From JBGPYM01 sp041493205 (GTDB taxonomy: Bacteria; Bacteroidota; Ignavibacteria; UBA10030; UBA6906): a stretch of DNA of 5,082 bases. Numbering within the stretch: position 1 is the stretch's first letter; the number at the start of each line of letters is the position of its first letter. Below the pieces are notes generated by a model. It was given only the letters and a program-made list of their open reading frames with translations. It searched no databases and was not told the DNA's origin. The DNA lies in the NCBI GenBank assembly GCA_041493205.1, contig JBGPYM010000223.1, positions 1-5,082 on the forward strand. Direction: 5' to 3'. The position numbers and the translations under genes are program-made. This document shows, piece by piece, positions 1-5,082 of the stretch.

Positions 1-245
1 CCCCGCTGGTGAAACCGGGCGGGAGGCTGCTGTACGCCACCTGCTCGCTCCTGGAACGGGAGAACCAGGCGGTCGTGAGTGCTTTCCTCCGCGGGCACGG
101 GGAATTTACACTCCTCCCCGTCCGGGAAGCCGCCGGCAATGCGGTCCTCCCTCCCGGCGATGCAGCCGGAGAATACCTCGAACTTCTCCCCCACAAGACC
201 GGGACGGACGGATTCTTCGGCTCGGTCATGGTCCGGAAACCCTGA
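1..245 (+). CDS. rsmB: RsmB/NOP2-family 16S rRNA cytosine-C5 methyltransferase, C-terminal fragment
   Basis: This is the last ~80 codons of a gene that begins left of the window; the frame enters at base 3 and ends at TGA 243-245. The protein reads PLVKPGGRLLYATCSLLERE and ends with an LLPHKTGTDGFFGSVMVRK tail. In the RsmB/NOP2 m5C RNA methyltransferases, the TCS motif (Cys codon at 42-44) is motif VI, whose cysteine is the nucleophile that attacks C6 of the target cytosine. The G-T-D-G-F-F segment near the C-terminus is also typical of the family, which uses S-adenosylmethionine in the cytoplasm. The SAM-binding motifs and any N-terminal NusB-like domain lie outside the window, so RsmB cannot be separated from RsmF or other family members; the symbol is provisional. 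The next gene starts 19 bases downstream, which suggests shared transcription. Confidence 0.86.
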   Translation, partial: PLVKPGGRLLYATCSLLERENQAVVSAFLRGHGEFTLLPVREAAGNAVLPPGDAAGEYLELLPHKTGTDGFFGSVMVRKP

Positions 246-250
246 CACGA

Positions 251-255
251 AGGAG
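251..255 (+). promoter_or_regulatory. Shine-Dalgarno site for the TPR-type lipoprotein
   Basis: AGGAG sits nine bases before the ATG at 265, the normal spacing. It supports ATG 265 over the adjacent in-frame ATG 268, and over upstream in-frame starts that would run inside the methyltransferase gene. It is the clearest ribosome binding site in the window. Confidence 0.72.
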
Positions 256-264
256 CACGATCCC

Positions 265-786
265 ATGATGAGGTCTATTCCTGGTATTCTGATATGCGGC
301 CTGCTCATGGCAGGATGCAGCAAGCCGTCGGCAGAAGAATCGTTCAAGAAGGCGGAGGAGGCGGAAACGGCGGCTGTCAGTGCGATGGATACTCTCAGGA
401 GCGCCGATGCAGCTCGCCTGCTCTTCCATCCCGTCATCAACGATTTTACAAAGGTCATCGATGACCATCCCGGGCACGTCCTGGCAGAAGTGGCGCTCTT
501 CCACATCGCCACCATCCGGAACAACTACACCCACGAGATCCCCGAGGCCCTCGACGCATACCGCAGATACGTCGAACTCTACCCGGAGGGAAAACAGGCG
601 CCCATGTCGATGTTCCTGATCGGCTACCTGTATAATAATGAACTGCACGACATCGACAGCGCGGCGGCAGCCTACCACCGCTTCCTCGCGCGATATCCGG
701 ATCACGAAATGGCTCTTTCTGCCCAGTTCGAGCTGAATACCCTCGGCAAACCCCCCGAGGAGCTCCTCCCGGATGTAAAAAAATGA
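265..786 (+). CDS. Small TPR-type outer-membrane or periplasmic lipoprotein
   Basis: The protein has 173 residues. It starts with a short type II signal peptide: Arg3, a hydrophobic stretch at residues 5-15, and lipobox M-A-G-C with the lipidated cysteine at position 18. Ser19 follows the cysteine, which by the E. coli rule does not retain the protein in the inner membrane. The mature part is helical and resembles tandem tetratricopeptide repeats. Segments at about 56-85, 91-125 and 129-160 share a pattern of aromatic/Ala pairs followed by an acidic or basic turn and P (DDHPGH, ELYPEG, ARYPDH), as in BamD- and YbgF-like proteins. It is shorter than BamD (about 245 residues), so I would not name it BamD. 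A scaffold or envelope-assembly role is inferred from the fold only. ATG 265 was chosen because a longer in-frame extension would overlap the upstream gene and bury the signal peptide. The DUF58 gene follows after 11 bases. Confidence 0.85.
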   Translation: MMRSIPGILICGLLMAGCSKPSAEESFKKAEEAETAAVSAMDTLRSADAARLLFHPVINDFTKVIDDHPGHVLAEVALFHIATIRNNYTHEIPEALDAYRRYVELYPEGKQAPMSMFLIGYLYNNELHDIDSAAAAYHRFLARYPDHEMALSAQFELNTLGKPPEELLPDVKK

Positions 787-797
787 GCCTGCTCTGA

Positions 798-1694
798 ATG
801 CCCACTCCACTCCAGTACCTCCAGCCCCACGTCATCTCCCGCCTCTCCAACATGGAGATCCGGGCCAGGCTGGTCGTCGAGGGATTCATCACCGGGCTGC
901 ACCGAAGCCCCTACCACGGGTTCAGCGTCGAATTTGCCGAGCACCGGCAGTACATGCCCGGCGACTCGATCCGGCACATCGACTGGAAAATCTACGGCCG
1001 CACGGACCGTTATTACATCAAACAGTACGAGGAAGAGACCAACCTTAAGGCAACCATCATTCTGGATACGAGCCGGTCGATGGGGTACGCCTCGCCGGGA
1101 AACATGCCCAAACTCGAATATGCGTCCTACCTGGCGGCGGCGCTGGCCTATCTGATGATGCGCCAGCAGGATGCCGTCGGTCTCGCAATGTTCGATGCGG
1201 AACTCTCCGCGTACCTCCCGCCCAGGACCACGCGGTCGTATCTCCATCAGCTCCTCATTCGTCTCCAGCAGGCACACCCCTCGGGAACGACAGGCGCCGC
1301 CCGCGCGCTCCATCAGGCCGCCGACCGGATGAAGCGCAGGGGACTTGTGATCGTCATCAGCGATCTGCTCGACGAACCGGCGGGCGTGATGGCCGCCCTC
1401 AAGCACTTCCGCCACAAGAAAAACGAAGTGATCGTGATGCACGTCCTCGACCCGATGGAGCGCTCGTTTGCCTTCGGCGGTGATGCAGTCTTCCGTGATC
1501 TGGAAACCGCCGAACGGATGACGACCCAGCCGTGGCACATTCAGGCCGCGTACCGGGAAGCCATGGCGGGATTCCTCGATCAGTACAAACGGGAATGCCG
1601 GGAACATGCCATCGATTACGTCATCATGGATACCAGGACAACGTTCGACGTCGCGCTGACGGAATATCTCGTGAAGCGTCAGCGCATCCAGTAA
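798..1694 (+). CDS. DUF58 domain protein with VWA-like MIDAS motif
   Basis: This soluble protein of 298 residues has no signal peptide or membrane segment. The DUF58 signature is clear: a L-H-R-S-P-Y-H-G-F-S motif at residues 34-43, then P-G-D-S-I-R-H-I-D-W-K at 54-64. A von Willebrand A-like fold follows with a metal-ion-dependent adhesion site: D90-T-S92-R-S94, a threonine in the S-G-T-T-G region near 162-166, and an aspartate in I-S-D-L-L-D at about 189. All expected metal-ligand positions look intact. Members usually sit beside a MoxR-family AAA+ ATPase and are thought to act with it in assembly or activation of other proteins, but the substrate is generally unknown. No MoxR gene lies next to it here. 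ATG 798 is the first possible start, because TGA at 795-797 closes the frame just upstream. There is no good Shine-Dalgarno, so translation may depend on coupling to the lipoprotein gene ending at 786. Confidence 0.92.
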   Translation: MPTPLQYLQPHVISRLSNMEIRARLVVEGFITGLHRSPYHGFSVEFAEHRQYMPGDSIRHIDWKIYGRTDRYYIKQYEEETNLKATIILDTSRSMGYASPGNMPKLEYASYLAAALAYLMMRQQDAVGLAMFDAELSAYLPPRTTRSYLHQLLIRLQQAHPSGTTGAARALHQAADRMKRRGLVIVISDLLDEPAGVMAALKHFRHKKNEVIVMHVLDPMERSFAFGGDAVFRDLETAERMTTQPWHIQAAYREAMAGFLDQYKRECREHAIDYVIMDTRTTFDVALTEYLVKRQRIQ

Positions 1695-1721
1695 CCCTCC
1701 GCCCCTCCCTCCTCCAGGCCG

Positions 1722-1750
1722 TTGTTTTTCCGCCGGCGATGCCGTATACT
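1722..1750 (+). promoter_or_regulatory. Probable sigma70-type promoter of uvrA
   Basis: A -35-like TTGTTT (1722-1727) and a -10-like TATACT (1745-1750, five of six consensus bases) are separated by exactly 17 bases. Transcription would start near 1757, giving a leader of roughly 27 bases before ATG 1784. The site lies in the only sizeable gap before uvrA, in an AT-richer patch of a GC-rich window. The -35 element matches only three of six bases, and the lineage's sigma factor preference is unknown. Confidence 0.5.
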
Positions 1751-1757
1751 TAATGAT

Positions 1758-1773
1758 AACCTTTCGTACGGTT
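1758..1773 (+). repeat. Imperfect inverted repeat between the uvrA promoter and start
   Basis: AACC (1758-1761) and GGTT (1770-1773) are inverted arms around an eight-base centre that is partly symmetric (12 of 16 positions pair overall). It falls at the predicted transcription start, where a repressor could act. uvrA is LexA-controlled in many bacteria, but this sequence matches neither the CTG-N10-CAG nor the GAAC-N4-GTTC form of SOS box. An operator role is a guess. Confidence 0.22.
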
Positions 1774-1783
1774 TTTGACCCCC

Positions 1784-4738
1784 ATGCCGGAACAGCAGTC
1801 CATCGTCATACGCGGGGCGCGGGAACACAACCTCAAAAACGTTGATGTTGATATTCCGCGCGGGAAGCTCGTGGTCATCACCGGACTTTCGGGCTCCGGC
1901 AAATCGAGCCTGGCCTTCGACACCGTCTATGCCGAGGGGCAGCGCAGGTTTGTGGACAGCCTTTCGGCGTATGCCCGCCAGTTCCTCGACGTGATGGAAC
2001 GGCCGGACGTCGACTATATCGAAGGCCTCAGCCCCGCAATTTCCATCGAACAGAAGACCGTCAGCCCCAACCCCCGCTCCACGGTCGGCACGGTAACGGA
2101 AATCTACGACTACCTCCGGCTGCTCTTTGCGCGGACGGGAACTCAGCACTGTACCAACTGCGACAGGAAGGTGCAGCGGCAGACCACCGACCAGATCATC
2201 GACAGCATCCTGCGCCTGCCGGACGGCTCAAAAGTGCAGATCCTGGCTCCGGTCATCCGCGGACGGAAAGGCCACTACCGGGAGCTTTTTGAGGAGATCC
2301 TGCGCGACGGGTTCCTGCGCGTGCGTGTGGATGGCGAGCTGAAAGAAATTGCCAAAGGCCTGCAGGCGGACCGGTACAAGGTCCATAACATCGAGATTGT
2401 CGTCGATCGCATTGTGGTCAAAAAGGAAGCCCGCGGCCGCATTGCGGACTCCGTCGAGGTGGCGCTCAGGTTCGGCGGCGGTGTCCTGATTGTGAGCACG
2501 GAGAAGGGGGGAGCCCCCTCCGCGCAGGCGTCCCGCACGAACAAAGGGAAACGCACGCCGGCACCCGGTGCAGCGCGCGGGGAAGACATTCTCTTCAGCC
2601 GCCACCTCTCCTGCGCATTCTGCAACATAAGCTACGAAGAGCCCGCCCCGAATTCCTTTTCGTTCAATTCGCCCTTCGGCGCCTGCCCCGCGTGCAACGG
2701 GCTGGGTGAAATCAAGGAATTTGACGAAGACCTGATCATCCCCGACTGGGACCTGAGCATCAGCGAGGAAGGCATTGCACCCTTCGGGAAACCGCGCCAG
2801 ACCTGGGTCTTCAGCCAGCTGCGCGCCGTGGGGAAGGCGTATGGATTTGACTTTGACATGCCGCTCAGGAAACTCACGAAGAAAGCGCGTGAGGTCCTCT
2901 GGAAGGGGGGAGGGAGCGAAAAATTCGACATCGAGTACCGCTATGCAAGCGGCAGATCGGTCGTCTATAAGCACAGGTTCGGCGGCGTTCACGACATACT
3001 GAGCCATTACTACAGCGACAGCTTTTCGAACACGATCCGGGAGTGGGTCGAGGCGTATATGAACGTGAAGCCGTGTCCTGCCTGCGCGGGGGGACGTCTT
3101 CGCAAAGAGAGTCTTGCGGTCCGGCTTCATGATGAATCCCGCGGGACTTCCTACAATATCCATGACGTCGTGTCCCTTCCCATCGCCGATGCGGTGAAAT
3201 TCTTCGGAAGCCTGAAGCTCGGCGAGCGGCCGATGACCATCGCGGCGCCGGTGCTCAAGGAGATCGTTCAGCGCCTGACGTTTCTGCTCAACGTGGGGCT
3301 CGATTACATCTCCCTCGACCGTCCGGCCCGCACGCTCTCGGGGGGCGAAGGTCAGCGCATCCGTCTGGCAACCCAGATCGGAACGCAGCTCGTCGGGGTG
3401 CTCTACATTCTCGATGAGCCAAGCATCGGCCTCCACCAGCGGGACAATATCAAACTGATCGCGTCGTTGAAGGCTCTGCGCGACCTGGGGAACACCGTGA
3501 TTGTCGTCGAGCACGACAAGGAAATGATCGAGAGCGCGGATTATGCGATCGATCTGGGGCCCGGCGCGGGCCGCCACGGCGGACACCTGGTCACGGCGGG
3601 CAGGCCGCATGATCTCGCCCTGAGGAACGATGCGCTTCCGGTGGGCGGAAACGGATTCGAGCCCGTGTCGTATACGTCGCTTTACCTGCGCGGCAAGAAA
3701 TCGATCGAGGTGCCGAAGGAACGCCGTCCGGGAAACGGCAAGTCCATCGTACTCGCGGGCGCAACAGGCAATAACCTGGTCAACGTGACGCTGCAACTGC
3801 CGCTCGGTTCCTTCATCGCCGTGACGGGCGTGAGCGGTTCGGGCAAATCCACCCTGATCAATGAGACCCTTTACAGGGTCCTCGCACGGAAATTTTACTC
3901 CTCCAAGGCCGTCCCGCTCCCGCACAAAAAGGTCGAAGGGATCGCCCACCTTGATAAGGTGATCGACATCGACCAGTCCCCGATCGGCAGAACCCCCCGT
4001 TCCAATCCGGCGACCTATACCGGGCTGTTCGGACTGGTCCGCGATCTGTACACGCAGATGCCTGAAGCGAAAATCCGGGGTTACAAGGCGGGCCGCTTCA
4101 GCTTCAACGTGTCCGGGGGACGGTGCGAGGGATGCGAGGGGGACGGCGTCAAGAAGATTGAGATGAATTTTCTCCCGGACGTATACGTGATGTGCGATGT
4201 CTGCAAGGGGAAACGGTATAACCGGGAAACCCTCCAGGTGGTATACAAGGGGAAGTCGATTGCGGATGTCCTGGATATGACGGTTGCGGATGCTGTTGAA
4301 TTTTTCAACGAAATTCCGGGCATCGCGAGGAAGCTCAGAACCCTCTACGACGTGGGCCTCGGGTATATTACCCTCGGTCAACAGGCAACGACGCTCAGCG
4401 GCGGCGAAGCACAGCGGGTAAAGCTCTCCACGGAACTCTCGAAAATCGGTACGGGAAACACGCTGTATATACTCGATGAACCGACCACAGGGCTCCATTT
4501 TGAGGATATCCGGATGCTTTTGACGGTTCTCAACAAGCTCGTGGAGAAGGGAAATACCATCGTCGTCATCGAGCATAACCTGGATGTGATCAAGACGGCA
4601 GACTGGGTAGTGGATCTCGGGCCGGGAGGGGGGAAAGAGGGGGGAAAGATCATTGCCGAAGGGACTCCGGAGCAGGTCGCCCGTGCACGCGATTCCATCA
4701 CCGGGCGCTATCTGGCGGCCGCACTTGGAATGCTGTGA
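1784..4738 (+). CDS. uvrA: UvrA, excinuclease ABC subunit A
   Basis: UvrA is the ATP-dependent DNA-damage sensor of nucleotide excision repair. As a dimer it scans DNA, loads UvrB at distorted sites and leaves, after which UvrC cuts. The 984-residue protein is complete and has both ABC modules. Module I: Walker A at 34-41 (GLSGSGKS), ABC signature LSGGEGQ at 518-524, Walker B with D544-E545. Module II: Walker A at 682-689 (GVSGSGKS), signature LSGGEAQ at 871-877, Walker B with D898-E899, and switch His931. Zinc site 1 is Cys277, 280, 301, 304; zinc site 2 is Cys781, 784, 804, 807; a further C-x2-C lies at 431-434. The UvrB-binding insertion lies at about 125-245. The protein is longer than the usual ~940 residues, partly from a basic low-complexity stretch at about 241-267. 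ATG 1784 is preferred over an in-frame TTG at 1775, which would add only three residues. Neither has a clear Shine-Dalgarno. No frameshift or lost catalytic residue is seen. Confidence 0.98.
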   Translation: MPEQQSIVIRGAREHNLKNVDVDIPRGKLVVITGLSGSGKSSLAFDTVYAEGQRRFVDSLSAYARQFLDVMERPDVDYIEGLSPAISIEQKTVSPNPRSTVGTVTEIYDYLRLLFARTGTQHCTNCDRKVQRQTTDQIIDSILRLPDGSKVQILAPVIRGRKGHYRELFEEILRDGFLRVRVDGELKEIAKGLQADRYKVHNIEIVVDRIVVKKEARGRIADSVEVALRFGGGVLIVSTEKGGAPSAQASRTNKGKRTPAPGAARGEDILFSRHLSCAFCNISYEEPAPNSFSFNSPFGACPACNGLGEIKEFDEDLIIPDWDLSISEEGIAPFGKPRQTWVFSQLRAVGKAYGFDFDMPLRKLTKKAREVLWKGGGSEKFDIEYRYASGRSVVYKHRFGGVHDILSHYYSDSFSNTIREWVEAYMNVKPCPACAGGRLRKESLAVRLHDESRGTSYNIHDVVSLPIADAVKFFGSLKLGERPMTIAAPVLKEIVQRLTFLLNVGLDYISLDRPARTLSGGEGQRIRLATQIGTQLVGVLYILDEPSIGLHQRDNIKLIASLKALRDLGNTVIVVEHDKEMIESADYAIDLGPGAGRHGGHLVTAGRPHDLALRNDALPVGGNGFEPVSYTSLYLRGKKSIEVPKERRPGNGKSIVLAGATGNNLVNVTLQLPLGSFIAVTGVSGSGKSTLINETLYRVLARKFYSSKAVPLPHKKVEGIAHLDKVIDIDQSPIGRTPRSNPATYTGLFGLVRDLYTQMPEAKIRGYKAGRFSFNVSGGRCEGCEGDGVKKIEMNFLPDVYVMCDVCKGKRYNRETLQVVYKGKSIADVLDMTVADAVEFFNEIPGIARKLRTLYDVGLGYITLGQQATTLSGGEAQRVKLSTELSKIGTGNTLYILDEPTTGLHFEDIRMLLTVLNKLVEKGNTIVVIEHNLDVIKTADWVVDLGPGGGKEGGKIIAEGTPEQVARARDSITGRYLAAALGML
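4619..4644 (+). other. G-quadruplex-type motif inside the 3' end of uvrA
   Basis: Four G-tracts lie in 26 bases: 4619-4621, 4624-4626, 4628-4633 and 4639-4644, separated by two, one and five bases. This fits the G3+N1-7 definition on the coding strand, so it would also be present in the mRNA. It encodes the glycine-rich end of the second ABC module (about residues 946-954), a region that is Gly-rich in UvrA generally, so part of the G content is dictated by protein sequence. Confidence 0.45.
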
Positions 4739-4743
4739 CCGCT

Positions 4744-4792
4744 GCCACGGGCGGGAGTTTTGTCCTTCCGGTCTTGCGGGTGAGTCCGTGGC
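4744..4792 (+). repeat. Seven-base inverted repeat downstream of uvrA; weak terminator candidate
   Basis: GCCACGG (4744-4750) and CCGTGGC (4786-4792) are perfect inverted arms around a 35-base interior that contains small GC pairs and a TTTT run. The first arm begins six bases after the uvrA stop codon. No T-tract follows the second arm, so it does not look like a standard intrinsic terminator. The second arm lies in the spacer of the putative downstream promoter, so a hairpin here would involve promoter DNA. Confidence 0.25.
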
Positions 4793-4802
4793 CGAGTATA
4801 TT
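4774..4802 (+). promoter_or_regulatory. Probable sigma70-type promoter of the downstream lipoprotein gene
   Basis: TTGCGG (4774-4779) and TATATT (4797-4802, five of six -10 consensus bases) are 17 bases apart, the same layout as the candidate ahead of uvrA. A start near 4809 would give a leader of about 31 bases before GTG 4840. The -35 element matches only its first three bases. Confidence 0.45.
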
Positions 4803-4828
4803 GGTGGAGAAATCTAACGCAGCTCATT

Positions 4829-4835
4829 GAGAGGT
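4829..4835 (+). promoter_or_regulatory. Shine-Dalgarno-like site supporting the GTG start at 4840
   Basis: GAGAGGT contains GAGGT, which ends four bases before the GTG. The spacing is at the short end but usable. The in-frame TGA at 4828-4830 overlaps it, so no longer N-terminus is possible in this frame. Confidence 0.45.
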
Positions 4836-4839
4836 ACAC

Positions 4840-5082
4840 GTGAACGATCGTTCCCGGGGCCGTAGGACTGTTCTTTGCGCCACGCTTGCCACATCAGCTG
4901 TTCTGCTTCTCACCGGCTTCCTTCCTTCCTGCAGCGGCTCGAAGGATTCCGGTGCGCGATCTCTCAACCTACCCGTTCAGCAATCCCCATCTCTTCCTCC
5001 CAATACTTGCAGGTTTGCCGGCACCGTCATGACCGTTCTCCCGCCTGACAGCGGCCGGGGAGACGGACCCTGCAGCAAAGTA
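4840..5082 (+). CDS. Putative lipoprotein, N-terminal part, cut by window end
   Basis: The frame from GTG 4840 stays open for 81 codons to the window edge. The N-terminus is a textbook type II signal peptide in layout: a strongly basic start (Arg4, 6, 8 and 9), a hydrophobic core at about residues 11-28, and Cys31 followed by Ser-Gly-Ser. The lipobox reads L-P-S-C; Leu at -3 and Ser at -1 fit, while Pro at -2 is unusual. The mature part begins with a Ser/Pro-rich linker (about 32-54). More ordered-looking sequence follows, with Cys57 and Cys78 about 20 residues apart around a G-T-V-M-T-V-L-P stretch that could be beta strand; those cysteines might pair as a disulfide in the periplasm. I do not recognise the family. 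The start is fixed by an in-frame TGA at 4828-4830, and the gene appears to have its own promoter. ATG 5029 is an internal alternative that would lose the signal peptide. Confidence 0.72.
   Translation, partial: MNDRSRGRRTVLCATLATSAVLLLTGFLPSCSGSKDSGARSLNLPVQQSPSLPPNTCRFAGTVMTVLPPDSGRGDGPCSKV
4842..4853 (+). promoter_or_regulatory. Perfect 12-base palindrome, GAAC-N4-GTTC, over the start of the lipoprotein gene
   Basis: GAACGATCGTTC is its own reverse complement and begins at the last base of the GTG start codon. Its outer bases match the core of the Gram-positive-type LexA (DinR) box, though the centre GATC does not fully fit the RNRY consensus. It lies about 33 bases after the predicted transcription start, where a bound repressor could block elongation. 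It also encodes codons 2-5, so it may be chance. Confidence 0.25.
4917..4930 (+). repeat. CTTC tetranucleotide repeat, 3.5 copies, in the signal peptide
   Basis: Three CTTC units plus CT lie directly before the lipobox cysteine codon (4930-4932, sharing its T) and encode Phe27-Leu28-Pro29-Ser30. The repeat accounts for the odd proline at lipobox position -2. Gain or loss of one four-base unit would shift the reading frame. The copy number is low for an active contingency locus. Confidence 0.6.

Noticed and set aside
79..264. N-terminal extension of the TPR-type lipoprotein from ATG 79
   Set aside because: It would overlap the methyltransferase gene in another frame and bury the signal peptide. 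ATG 265 has a proper Shine-Dalgarno and puts the lipobox at residues 15-18.
757..768. GAGGAGCTCCTC palindrome as a protein-binding operator
   Set aside because: It lies inside the lipoprotein coding sequence, and about one perfect 12-base palindrome is expected by chance in a window this size.
702..1607. Open frame of 301 codons on the - strand opposite the DUF58 gene
   Set aside because: It covers a well-supported DUF58 protein on the + strand and its translation looks like compositional shadow, with no family motifs.
1695..1721. Terminator after the DUF58 gene
   Set aside because: The stretch is pyrimidine-rich but has no stable inverted repeat followed by a T-tract, so read-through into uvrA cannot be excluded.
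1775..1783. TTG 1775 as the uvrA start
   Set aside because: It adds only Met-Thr-Pro, has no ribosome binding site, and ATG 1784 gives the usual UvrA N-terminus.
3558..3572. GC hairpin (GGCCCG / CGGGCC, three-base loop) within uvrA
   Set aside because: It encodes a Gly-Pro-Gly segment that follows from UvrA family sequence, has no T-tract, and such hairpins are common in GC-rich coding DNA.
2228..4576. Open frame of 782 codons on the - strand opposite uvrA
   Set aside because: It is antisense to an unmistakable UvrA, its translation shows no recognisable domain, and long antisense frames are expected from codon bias in GC-rich genes.

Overview
The window is GC-rich and densely coding on the + strand. 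It holds the 3' end of an RsmB/NOP2-type rRNA cytosine-C5 methyltransferase gene, a small TPR-type lipoprotein gene, a DUF58 (VWA-like) gene, a complete uvrA, and the 5' end of a second lipoprotein gene cut by the right edge. I see no tRNA, rRNA, CRISPR array, insertion sequence or prophage signature. The content points to a bacterial chromosome. The sequence style of the DUF58 protein and UvrA, two lipoproteins, and starts without a good Shine-Dalgarno in front of DUF58 and uvrA suggest the Bacteroidota/Chlorobiota (FCB) side of the tree. That placement is an impression, not a phylogenetic result.

Layout. Positions 1-245 encode the C-terminal end of the methyltransferase, including its catalytic TCS motif. 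After 19 bases a lipoprotein of 173 residues follows (265-786), and after 11 more bases a DUF58 protein (798-1694). The tight spacing on one strand, with no terminator between them, suggests these three are co-transcribed. An 89-base gap (1695-1783) then carries a sigma70-like promoter (TTGTTT, 17 bases, TATACT) and an imperfect inverted repeat just ahead of uvrA (1784-4738), so uvrA probably starts its own transcript. The 101-base gap after uvrA (4739-4839) has a second promoter-like pair with the same geometry (TTGCGG, 17 bases, TATATT). It leads into a GTG-started lipoprotein gene (4840 to the window end) whose first codons overlap a perfect 12-base palindrome of GAAC-N4-GTTC form.

How the genes fit together. 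They are mostly housekeeping: ribosome modification, envelope lipoproteins, a probable chaperone/assembly-type DUF58 protein, and the damage-recognition subunit of nucleotide excision repair. I found no strong evidence of a new multi-gene system. The points worth a second look are small: a DUF58 gene with no MoxR ATPase gene beside it here, a basic low-complexity insertion in UvrA, a G-quadruplex-type motif near the uvrA 3' end, the SOS-box-like palindrome over the last gene's start, and a CTTC repeat inside that gene's signal peptide next to an atypical lipobox.
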